Assembly (NCBI GenBank): GCA_900542375.1
Contig: UQNI01000007.1
Coordinates: 1 to 47,662 of the forward strand
From: an uncultured Oscillospiraceae bacterium
GTDB lineage: Bacteria > Bacillota > Clostridia > Oscillospirales > Acutalibacteraceae
Reading direction: 5' to 3'
DNA: 47,662 nucleotides
Both the position numbers and the translations under genes were made by a program. Below the pieces are notes generated by a model. The model ran no database searches, had not been told where the DNA came from, and worked only from the letters and a program-made list of their open reading frames with translations. Below are positions 16,834 to 25,100 of this stretch, piece after piece; within the stretch, counting starts at the first letter, position 1; the number at the start of each line of letters is the position of its first letter.

Positions 16834-17634
16834 TTAATTGTCTATTTCTTCTACTTCTCCCAAAAATATTTGTATTTGGTAGTTCCACTGCAAAATTCCG
16901 GAAATAACAACCATCTGTACAATAAATTCAGGCTCTTTTTCGTACTTTTGTTTTATGGTATTCAGTAGCTTCTTTAAAATATCCTCCCTGTCTTCCTCGC
17001 TACAATTAGCACAAATATAGGTACCTGATGGCAGAACTACCAAATCTTTTTTATTCGGATATTCTATACAAACTGCAAATAAAGAAGATTTACCGTCTTT
17101 TGTATAAATACCGGCTAAATCTTCAAATAAATAATTTTGCTTTTGCAAATCATTGGTCTGCTGATAAAAATGGCTGTGATAGTTCCATAAATTACTTAAT
17201 GTAGGCTCTTGCATAGAATTTGACAATAAAATAACTCGTTCATCTATTTGCTGATAAAAAATATCATGATGCATCTGTTTGCCATTCTGTTTCTTTTCAT
17301 AATCTGCCCTTGCCAATTGTATTTTTGATTTTGCATATTTTAATTGTTCTATTTTTTGATTTGCCTTTTGCTCTGCTCGTTTTAAAAATTCAACAATTTC
17401 TTCCAAATTATCATATTCCAGCACTTTTTTTATTTCTTTTAAAGACAAGTCCATACAGCGTAATGCTTGTATTGTATTTAAGCGAACAATTTCTTGCTCA
17501 GAATAATATCTATAACCTGACCATTGATCTTTTTTGCATGGCTTTACCAAATCAATCCTGTCATAGTGCCGCAGTGTTTCACTGGTTAAACCAACTATTT
17601 TGGCTGCTTCACTGATAGAAAAATAGCTTTCCAT
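16834..17634 (-). CDS. MerR-family regulator with GyrI-like effector domain
   Basis: 266 residues from the ATG at 17634. The winged helix-turn-helix of the MerR family lies at about 1-70 (FSISEAAKIVGLTSETLRHYDRI, then GYRYYSEQEI). A dimerising coiled coil follows (about 75-125), then a ~140-residue domain of the GyrI/BmrR effector-binding type that usually senses hydrophobic or drug-like molecules. An in-frame TTG at 17664 is possible, but AGGTG stands just before the ATG and the family begins at this point. A dyad in a 19-bp-spacer promoter lies immediately upstream and points at the lipoprotein gene, its probable target. Confidence 0.9.
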   Translation of the reverse strand: MESYFSISEAAKIVGLTSETLRHYDRIDLVKPCKKDQWSGYRYYSEQEIVRLNTIQALRCMDLSLKEIKKVLEYDNLEEIVEFLKRAEQKANQKIEQLKYAKSKIQLARADYEKKQNGKQMHHDIFYQQIDERVILLSNSMQEPTLSNLWNYHSHFYQQTNDLQKQNYLFEDLAGIYTKDGKSSLFAVCIEYPNKKDLVVLPSGTYICANCSEEDREDILKKLLNTIKQKYEKEPEFIVQMVVISGILQWNYQIQIFLGEVEEIDN

Positions 17635-17644
17635 TTTACACCTC

Positions 17645-17675
17645 TTGACTTTTGTGTTGCACAAAGGTTTATATT
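17645..17675 (+). promoter_or_regulatory. MerR-type promoter/operator for the DUF4097 lipoprotein
   Basis: TTGACT (17645-17650) and TATATT (17670-17675) are separated by 19 bp, the overlong spacing typical of MerR-activated promoters. The spacer holds a perfect dyad, TTTGTG-ttg-CACAAA (17651-17665). It lies 11 bases upstream of the MerR start and reads toward the lipoprotein gene at 17733. Confidence 0.8.
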
Positions 17676-17678
17676 TGT

Positions 17679-17706
17679 ATTATATTTAAAAATTAAGATA
17701 AATCAA
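17679..17706 (-). promoter_or_regulatory. Promoter of the MerR gene
   Basis: On the minus strand TTGATT (17701-17706), 16 bp and TATAAT (17679-17684). Transcription would start near 17672 and run across the operator dyad, which allows autoregulation. Confidence 0.6.
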
Positions 17707-17732
17707 GTGAATAAACATTACTAGGAGGAACC

Positions 17733-18542
17733 ATGAAAAAAATAATTTCTATGATTGGATTATTGTGTATCAGTATTGCCATCTTATCAGGTTGTTCTAC
17801 TGAACAAAATAACTTTACAGAAAAGAACTATACTGCAGACAGCTCACAAATTCAAACCATTAACATTGACGCCATTGACAGAAAAATCGACATTGAACTA
17901 TCTGACGATAACCAAATATATATTGATTATTATGAAAGTGAACAAGAATTTTTTAACATTGCAGTTTCTGATGGCCATACCCTTACCATGTCATACAATA
18001 CTGAAAAGCAATGGACAGATTATATTGGCTTTAGCGCTCCCTTGCAGAATCGTACCATCCGCTTACGCATTCCTCAAAATCTACTATCTTCATTAACTGT
18101 TAAAACAACAAATGAGGATATTACACTGCCGTCACTTACTGTAACTGATTCTGTTTCAATTTATGTAAATCATGGAAATATCCAATTTGATACATTAGAT
18201 GCTGGCAACACCATTACATTAGAAACGAAGAATGGCAATATAAAAGGAACCGTATTGGGCAGTTATGATGACTTTACCATTGAAAGTTTTGCTAAAAAAG
18301 GGGAAAATAGCTTACCTGAATCTAAGGCCGGAGGTAACAAAATATTAAAAGTGCTTACCAACAACGGTGATATTGAAATGGATATAAAAAATAAGTTTTT
18401 TAACAAAGGCAATAAAAAAGAGAGTCTCTCACTTGGAAAGGCTCTCTTTTTTCATTATTTAATCTCTTGTTCTATTCCCAAAAACAACGGACTGTCGAAA
18501 AAGTCGGTCACTGTAATTTCCAAACCATCACAAATTTTTTGA
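17733..18542 (+). CDS. DUF4097 lipoprotein, reading on through its terminator
   Basis: 269 residues as read. The signal peptide ends at lipobox LSGC (Cys21), so it should be membrane-anchored outside the cell. Residues about 40-215 form the repetitive beta structure of DUF4097 (phrases such as LTVKTTNEDITLPSL and TLETKNGNIKGTVLG). AGGAGG precedes the ATG. The family fold ends near NNGDIEMDIKN. After that the frame runs through the bidirectional terminator (18415-18451) and 88 bases into the opposing XRE gene, giving an unrelated tail. One extra T in the T6 run at 18396-18401 would create a TAA at once, so the natural end may be near 18402. MerR control is likely. Confidence 0.82.
   Translation: MKKIISMIGLLCISIAILSGCSTEQNNFTEKNYTADSSQIQTINIDAIDRKIDIELSDDNQIYIDYYESEQEFFNIAVSDGHTLTMSYNTEKQWTDYIGFSAPLQNRTIRLRIPQNLLSSLTVKTTNEDITLPSLTVTDSVSIYVNHGNIQFDTLDAGNTITLETKNGNIKGTVLGSYDDFTIESFAKKGENSLPESKAGGNKILKVLTNNGDIEMDIKNKFFNKGNKKESLSLGKALFFHYLISCSIPKNNGLSKKSVTVISKPSQIF
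18415..18451. terminator. Bidirectional terminator inside the lipoprotein reading frame
   Basis: AAAAAGAGAGTC pairs with GGCTCTCTTTTT (one G-T pair) around a 13-base loop, with T runs on both strands. It is three bases past the XRE gene stop on the minus strand and about 90 bases before the lipoprotein frame closes on the + strand. Confidence 0.85.
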
Positions 18543-18697
18543 ATGGTTGATATGGTGGTACTGTTATTTCTTCCACTCATAATGTTGTTTAAAGTAGATT
18601 GTGTAATTCCGCTGATATTAGCCAGTTTATTAATAGTAATATGTTTTTCTTCACACAGCTCTGCAATTCTTTCTCTTACTGCTTGACCAACGTTCAT
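18455..18697 (-). CDS. XRE-family helix-turn-helix regulator
   Basis: 80 residues, essentially a single Cro/C1-type DNA-binding domain. The helix-turn-helix spans about 20-45 (ITINKLANISGITQSTLNNIMSG), followed by a fourth helix (TISTIQKICDGLEITVTDFF) and a short tail. The ATG at 18697 has AGAGG six bases upstream; a TTG two codons earlier is less likely. Such single-domain proteins are common regulators in Clostridia; the target is not evident. Its 3' end overlaps the extended lipoprotein frame on the other strand. Confidence 0.88.
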   Translation of the reverse strand: MNVGQAVRERIAELCEEKHITINKLANISGITQSTLNNIMSGRNNSTTISTIQKICDGLEITVTDFFDSPLFLGIEQEIK

Positions 18698-18825
18698 ATG
18701 CAACCTCTCTAATTAATTTCCACTTGTTTAAGATTAACTTATTTTTTCCATTTCGCTAACCCCAAATGAGTTTACAAAATCAAAATATGTGGTAAAATAA
18801 TAAATATGTAAAAAGGAAGATGCAT

Positions 18826-19302
18826 ATGAATGAACAAACATGCTGTTTTAGCGGGCATAGACATTTGCCCAAACAAGAAACATTACATATACACAATTTA
18901 TTGGTAAAACATATTTTAAAACTAATTCATATTGGCGTGAATACTTTTATTTGCGGGGGAGCATTGGGTTTTGATACACTTGCAGCATTGGCTGTATTAA
19001 AGATACGTTCTATTTATCCGCATATACAGTTGATTCTGGCATTGCCATCTCCACAACAAACAAACGGATGGAGCTCAAACGATATTGCAGTATATCAGTC
19101 TATTTTAAAACAAGCCAATCAAATTATTTATATGTCTCAGGAACATCACAGCGGATGTATGCATATGCGTAATCACTATATGGTGGATAATAGCTTATAC
19201 TGTATTTGTTACCTGGCAAATCAAACCGGTGGCACTGCCTACACTGTGCAATACGCAAAAAAGAAAAACAGACACATTTTTAATATTGCCAATGAATCAT
19301 AA
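18826..19302 (+). CDS. SLOG-family protein (DUF1273/YpsA-like)
   Basis: 158 residues forming one Rossmann-like SLOG domain. Diagnostic features are the N-terminal CCFSGHRHLP, a glycine-rich FICGGALGFDTLAA near 45-58, and the C-terminal NQTGGTAYTVQYA. SLOG domains bind nucleotides or nucleotide-derived ligands. YpsA influences cell division in Bacillus and Staphylococcus, and other SLOG members take part in stress or defence systems. No partner gene is adjacent, so the role is open. AAGGA at 18812 fits the second ATG (18826) rather than the one at 18820. A terminator follows. Confidence 0.87.
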   Translation: MNEQTCCFSGHRHLPKQETLHIHNLLVKHILKLIHIGVNTFICGGALGFDTLAALAVLKIRSIYPHIQLILALPSPQQTNGWSSNDIAVYQSILKQANQIIYMSQEHHSGCMHMRNHYMVDNSLYCICYLANQTGGTAYTVQYAKKKNRHIFNIANES

Positions 19303-19332
19303 TTTATTTGAAAACAATATTATCAGAATCAT

Positions 19333-19361
19333 AAAAGGCAGCCATTTGATAGCTGCCTTTT
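19333..19361 (+). terminator. Intrinsic terminator
   Basis: AAAAGGCAGC pairs with GCTGCCTTTT around a 9-base loop, 30 bases after the SLOG gene. Confidence 0.88.
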
Positions 19362-19748
19362 ATGATAAACGGTTCTAAAGCATATATTTTTTCACAATAT
19401 CTTTAGGCATTCATATACCCTTTTAAGCAAATATTAAACTATTTTTATAAATATTACTTACGCCCCCTGTAATAAAATAGAAGTGGACATTGTTTGGTAT
19501 TCCTTCAAATAAATGAAATCATTTTTTCAAAATATCGCTGCAAATGTTAACTTACCACAGCTGCATTGTTTCAGTGTACTAAATAAAATAACATCTAAGT
19601 TATATTTGTAGAGCTGTTTTTATGACTTCATAATTGGCACTAAAATAAGAGAATCGGTAAATACAACAATGAGGTCTAGTGATTCTTATCACAATACATC
19701 ATTTATTTTTTCATCCTAAACGATAGTTTTGTTTATATATTCACATAA
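19362..19748. other. Intergenic stretch with nothing recognised
   Basis: About 390 AT-rich bases between two convergent genes. No frame with a ribosome binding site, no repeat shared with the rest of the window and no recognised RNA gene. A loose inverted repeat (GAATC...GATTC, about 19650-19685) is the only structure seen. Confidence 0.4.
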
Positions 19749-19779
19749 AAAATGGCAAAACAAATTGTTTTGCCATTTT
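19749..19779 (-). terminator. Intrinsic terminator of the EF-G-like gene
   Basis: AAAATGGCAAAAC pairs perfectly with GTTTTGCCATTTT around a 5-base loop; the minus strand continues into TTTTTT. It begins three bases after the stop at 19782. Confidence 0.92.
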
Positions 19780-19781
19780 CA

Positions 19782-21848
19782 CTATTCCTTATCTTGATTT
19801 TCCTTTAAAATGTTTTGAACAATGTGTGTAGGTACCTCTTCATACTTTACAAAAGAAAACAGATAGTTGCCTCTTCCATGGGTATTCTGTCGGATATATG
19901 TAGAAAAGTCATGCATTTCGGCAACAGGTACTTCTGCATTAATTGTTTGATAACCTGTATTGGCAGGATGCATCCCTAAAACTCTACCGCGGCGTTTATT
20001 GATTTCTCCCATTACATCGCCCATATTTTCATCGGGAACAGTTGCCATTAAGTTACCCACCGGCTCTAACAATACCGGAGAAGCATTGGGCATACCGGCT
20101 TTATAAGCAGCGGCAGCAGCCATTTTAAAGGCCATCTCAGAGGAATCTACAGGATGATATGACCCATCATACAAAGTAGCCTTTAATCCTACCACGGGAT
20201 ATCCTGCAAGAACACCTTTTTGCATGCTTTCGCGCAATCCTTTTTCTACTGCAGGGAAGAATCCTTTTGGAACAGCACCGCCTACCACTCGTTCTTCAAA
20301 TTCCAATCCCTCACTATCACTTGGTTCAAACTCAATCCAAACATCGCCAAATTGACCATGTCCGCCAGTTTGTTTTTTATGTTTTCCTTGTGCCTGCACT
20401 TTTTTCCGTATCGTCTCACGGTAAGCAACTTTTGGTTTTTCCAGTGTGACATCCAAACCAAATTTACCTTTTAATTTTGAAACTACAACATCTAAATGCT
20501 GTTCTCCTAATCCAGAAAGAATCATTTGATGTGTTTCTGCGTTATTGACAAACTTTAACGTAGGATCTTCCTCAAGTAACCGCAAAACGCCTTGCGCTAC
20601 TTTATCTTCTTCTCCCTTTTGCTTTGGCAGAATTGCCATAGACAATACCGGCTCCGGATATGTCACTCCTTCCAAAACAACTTTTCTGGTCGGAGAACAC
20701 AACGTATCGCCTGTATTGGTGTGCTGTAATTTTGGAATTGCTCCAATATCTCCCGCACAAATACATTTTGTCTCTTCCTGTTTTTTGCCGCACATATAAT
20801 ACATTTTAATCATGCGTTCCTGCTCGCCTGTGCGCATATTTATCACAGGAGAATCTGCTGTTAATTTACCCGCAACAACTTTTACAAATGTTAATTTTCC
20901 TATAAAGGGATCCACTACTGTTTTAAATACAATCGCTGCTGTGGCAGCATCCTCATTCACTGCAATTTCTACAGGATTGCCTTCTATGTCTACCCCTATT
21001 TCAGAACCATAATCAGCAACGGTAGGCGCCAACCAAATAAGACCGTTGAGCAATTGGTCTACACCGTCGGTTAATTGAGCGTCACCACAAAAAACAGGAT
21101 AGATTTTACCTTCCTTTACACCTTTGCTGATACCTAAAATGACTTCTTCCGGCGTAAATTTTTCACCTGAAAAATACTTTTCAAACATTTCATCGCTTGT
21201 TTCCGCAACGGCCTCATAGATAGCCGTGCGCAAACCGTCCAATCGTGTTCCCATATCAGGCATAGGTACGTCTTTCATAGTGCCGCTTTCGTAACGATGC
21301 GCTTTATATTCCAACAGGTTTATGTAACAATCCACTTTGCCATCTACTATAAACGGCACAACCAACGGACAAACAGCGGGTCCAAAATATGTTTTTAAAT
21401 CTTGGAATACTTTGTAAAAGTCAGCGCTTTCATCACAAAGGCCATTGACAAAAAAGACTTTTGCCAAATCATTTTGATTCGCTGCTGCCACTGCCTTTTC
21501 CGTACCAACACTAACACCGCTTTTTGCCGATACCGCAATTAACATCGTGTCTGCAGCACGCACTGCTTCACATACGCTTCCCTCAAAGTCAAATAATCCG
21601 GGTGTGTCAATTAAATTAATTTTGTAATTCTTCCATTCCACAGGTGCAACTGCCGTGGTGACGGATGTTTTTCTTTTGATTTCCTCCGGGTCAAAATCCA
21701 AGGTAGCAGTACCTTCAGAAACTCTTCCCAAACGTTCCAATCCACCGGACAAGAATAGCATTGCTTCTGCAACTGTAGTTTTACCGGAGCTGCTGTGACC
21801 TGCCAACGCAATATTTAAAATTTGCTTTGCATGATATTGTTTCAACAA
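19782..21848 (-). CDS. Elongation factor G-like GTPase paralogue
   Basis: 688 residues with the complete EF-G domain order: GTPase, domain II, III, IV and V. The GTPase motifs differ from true EF-G. G1 is GHSSSGKTT (17-25) in place of AHxDAGKTT. G3 is DTPGLFDF (81-88), with leucine where the catalytic histidine of DTPGH stands. The NKMD guanine-specificity motif reads NGLC (135-138). Domain IV-V regions (GGHGQFGDVWIEFEP, VGGAVPKGFFPAVEKGL) are well kept. Clostridia often hold such paralogues beside housekeeping fusA; their function is unsettled. TTG start with GGGAG seven bases upstream, terminator downstream, apparently monocistronic. Confidence 0.9.
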   Translation of the reverse strand: MLKQYHAKQILNIALAGHSSSGKTTVAEAMLFLSGGLERLGRVSEGTATLDFDPEEIKRKTSVTTAVAPVEWKNYKINLIDTPGLFDFEGSVCEAVRAADTMLIAVSAKSGVSVGTEKAVAAANQNDLAKVFFVNGLCDESADFYKVFQDLKTYFGPAVCPLVVPFIVDGKVDCYINLLEYKAHRYESGTMKDVPMPDMGTRLDGLRTAIYEAVAETSDEMFEKYFSGEKFTPEEVILGISKGVKEGKIYPVFCGDAQLTDGVDQLLNGLIWLAPTVADYGSEIGVDIEGNPVEIAVNEDAATAAIVFKTVVDPFIGKLTFVKVVAGKLTADSPVINMRTGEQERMIKMYYMCGKKQEETKCICAGDIGAIPKLQHTNTGDTLCSPTRKVVLEGVTYPEPVLSMAILPKQKGEEDKVAQGVLRLLEEDPTLKFVNNAETHQMILSGLGEQHLDVVVSKLKGKFGLDVTLEKPKVAYRETIRKKVQAQGKHKKQTGGHGQFGDVWIEFEPSDSEGLEFEERVVGGAVPKGFFPAVEKGLRESMQKGVLAGYPVVGLKATLYDGSYHPVDSSEMAFKMAAAAAYKAGMPNASPVLLEPVGNLMATVPDENMGDVMGEINKRRGRVLGMHPANTGYQTINAEVPVAEMHDFSTYIRQNTHGRGNYLFSFVKYEEVPTHIVQNILKENQDKE

Positions 21849-22069
21849 TAAGACTCCCTTTCTTTAGGTAAACATTACAATTTATTTCAATAATATATTA
21901 CAATTATATACCGTTTGTACATACAATACAACAATTTGATTGAAGTTCTACACTATTCATAAAAAGTAAATAAAATTTATGTATATAAATTTGCTAAAAA
22001 GAATCTCTGCTGAATATAGAAACATCATACAATAGAATCCAGCATACTTTTTGTCGAATTTTACCATAG

Positions 22070-22107
22070 AAAAAAGCTGTGATGTTTATTTACATCACAG
22101 CTTTTTT
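22070..22107 (-). terminator. Intrinsic terminator of the 1346-residue membrane protein gene
   Basis: AAAAAAGCTGTGATG pairs with CATCACAGCTTTTTT around a short T-rich loop, ending with a T run on either strand. It lies 13 bases beyond the stop at 22120. Confidence 0.93.
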
Positions 22108-22119
22108 ATCGCTATAAAA

Positions 22120-25100
22120 TTAAGAACGCCTTATTTTTGGAAGGATTAACAGTACAACCAACCAAAATACTTCATAAATTACCATTGCAAGCGTACTGAT
22201 TTGTTTTAAACCTGAGAAGCACACTAAAAATGCTACCAGCACAAACCCTAAAATAATAGAAATATTTTGCAACAAACGAACAATAGAAATATTGCTTTTT
22301 TCGCGGACACATGCAGTAATCACGCGCATCATGCAAGTTGCTTTTCCTTTTGTGGCAAACATTGCATTGCTTGTTTCTTCTACTTGGTTTGTTAGCTCGT
22401 TATAGGTATGTACCAACGGTCCTGAAAGTACCGTAATGGCATGAATATCAATACCAAATTGCTGAGAAATGAACTCAGCAGTAACGGAAGGATCTGTTGT
22501 TTTTACAATAATCCCGATTCCATTTTTGGCCATACGCTGCATTTCTTGTTTCTTCTCACTGCTTACGTGATAAGCAAGCACAAATGCACCCACCACTTCA
22601 TTGCCTGCTGCCAAATATACCAATTGATGTCCGTGCTCTCTATCAATTTGTACAGCAGGAACATCCACGCTGTAATGATTCATTAAGTCTCGGTTTCCCA
22701 CAAGAATACGGCGACCGGACACCCAGCCGATGACTCCGCATTCATCTTCATAAGCTACATTTTCTACATGAGGTAAAATGTCTTCATGATTTTTGACCAC
22801 CTCTAAGAACACTTCGCTTAAAGGTCCGCCAACTTGGGCCATTAATGAGGCAGCATCTAACAATACTTTATCAATTCTTTGTTCTCCAAATGTTTTAATA
22901 CCCTTTAGCTCAACAGTGCCTTTTGGGAACAAATCATCTGCTTCAATCATAATGACGTTGGTATCTGAAAATTTATCTACTGCTTCATAACCCACCAGCA
23001 TACCGCCATTCTTTCTGGCTAGTTTGCATAGACGGGAAACAGGTAAATGAACACACAGCATATTTGCCATAGGAACACAGATACACATAGAAGCTGCAAA
23101 TGCAGTAAATCCTGTACCTACATTTTTGCTGATAATCATACTTACAATGAACAGTACCAAAGATGAAATAAATCCTAACGGCGCGATGATTTGAGAAGTC
23201 AGCTCACTGCAATCTTGCGCATAAGAATTCCTCAGGAAATTGCTGAAAAATTTAGATTTTTTCTGATATGCAACAACAGGGATACCGGCAACACAATCTT
23301 TGGCCATTTGAGCTGCTATTTCAGCATTTTCAATTAACTCAACCGTATTTTTATCTGCACTGGAAACAACAAAGTTGAAGTTTTGTTTGATACGGCGTAC
23401 CATGGTAAGTTTCCCCAGTGTATTTAACAGTAACCCGCCTGTAATCAACGCAGAATAAATGTGTACCTCTCCAGCAGCCAAGGCATCCTGCATAAATAGC
23501 AGTACCACAGATTGAATCGCAATTACAACTGTTGCTATTGCAATGGCAGAATCAGCATTTGCACGAAGCTTGACCAGCGCTTTTAACCCGTTAAAAACCG
23601 TGGTTGCACATGCACCGATTGCAATTGCCAAAAATACCAAGCTGGTGGCTGCATATGCAACAGGACTGATATCAGCACCAAAAATATGGTACTCCGCAAA
23701 GAAACCAAAAATAAGCAAAACTGCTGTGCAAATGCCTGTTACTACGGAACGTAGGAACAAGGTACGAATATTTTTGCGTAATTCACCCGCAATGGAACGT
23801 GCATCTTCTTTTGATGTAAAGTCCTCCAATTCCGGCTGTTCTTCTTGTGCTTCTTCCGGAATGATTTCCTCTTCATCTTCGATATCAGTGAACAGATTGA
23901 TTTTTTCTCTTCTGAATATGTTTTTTTTCTTTTTTGGAACATATTCCGGCACTTGCTCCATATGATTTAAGTCAATCGGAGGTTGTTGTTTTTTCGCTTT
24001 GATATCCTGTAAATTGACAATTTTCGTATTTTGGTCAGAAGATGATGCTTTGTTATCTTTTACCTCAGGGATTTCTGATTTCTGCTCAGCAACGTCTGTT
24101 TCCATATTTGAATCTGACGGTACGGAAGTATTTGATTCTTGCGGCTCAATGTGCTCTATATTGGAAACCTCATCAGGTTGTCCTGCATTGGTTTTATCAA
24201 TAATTTGGAAACGAGCGGTTCGAATGATTCTGGGACCGGAAGATTTACGAGCAGACTCTTGATGAGAATCCTCTTTTTTCTGTGGTTTGGAAGTCTCGTT
24301 TTTAGCAGACTCCTGCGGATGCGCTTCCTTCGGTTTATCTTCTTTCACTTGCGTCACTTTTGGTTCCGCAGGAATTGCTGCTTGCTCTTTTTTCGTCATA
24401 GTTTCAGGATGAAGCAATTGCGTAAATTGCTCTGCTTCCTGTGCTAAAACATCCCCAATACCATGTATGGAAAATGTGCGAACAGGTCTTTTATTAAATA
24501 CATATTGTACCGGCTTAGTTACTAAATCTATGTCTTTTTCTTCGACAACTTCAGCAGCCGCTACCGTTTGCTGTTCCTCTTGAGATGGTTCTGTCTGTTC
24601 AACATTTTGAGAGTCTGCCTCTGTTGCGGCCTCTCTTTCCAATGACTCTGCTTCCTGTGCTTTTGATGCTTGCGACAATGACGCTTGCGGCATCTCTACA
24701 GGTTGTTCCAATGGTACATCGTCAGACAGCTGTTCTGCTTGAGATGTCTCATTCTGAACAGCATCTGTTGTTTCCTTGTCCACCTCAGACATTTCTATTG
24801 GTTGCTCTATTTTCTGCGCTGTTTCTGTCTGTTCTGCAGACAATGGCTCCTCAAATGTTTCCGATTGTATCTCAGCAGAAAGATGTTCTTGAGACGGCTC
24901 CTCTTGCATCGGTTCAACAACAACTTTCGCGGATTGCTCCTCAGAAATCACATCCGATTCTTCGACAATTTCTGCAGTTTGGGCATTCTGATGCGCATGT
25001 TCTTTCTTTGGCGTCTCATGAACAGGTGCTGTTTTGGAAGAAGGATAAGATACAAAATTAGGAATATCCAGTTCGTCCTCTTGTTCAACCTGAGCAACAG

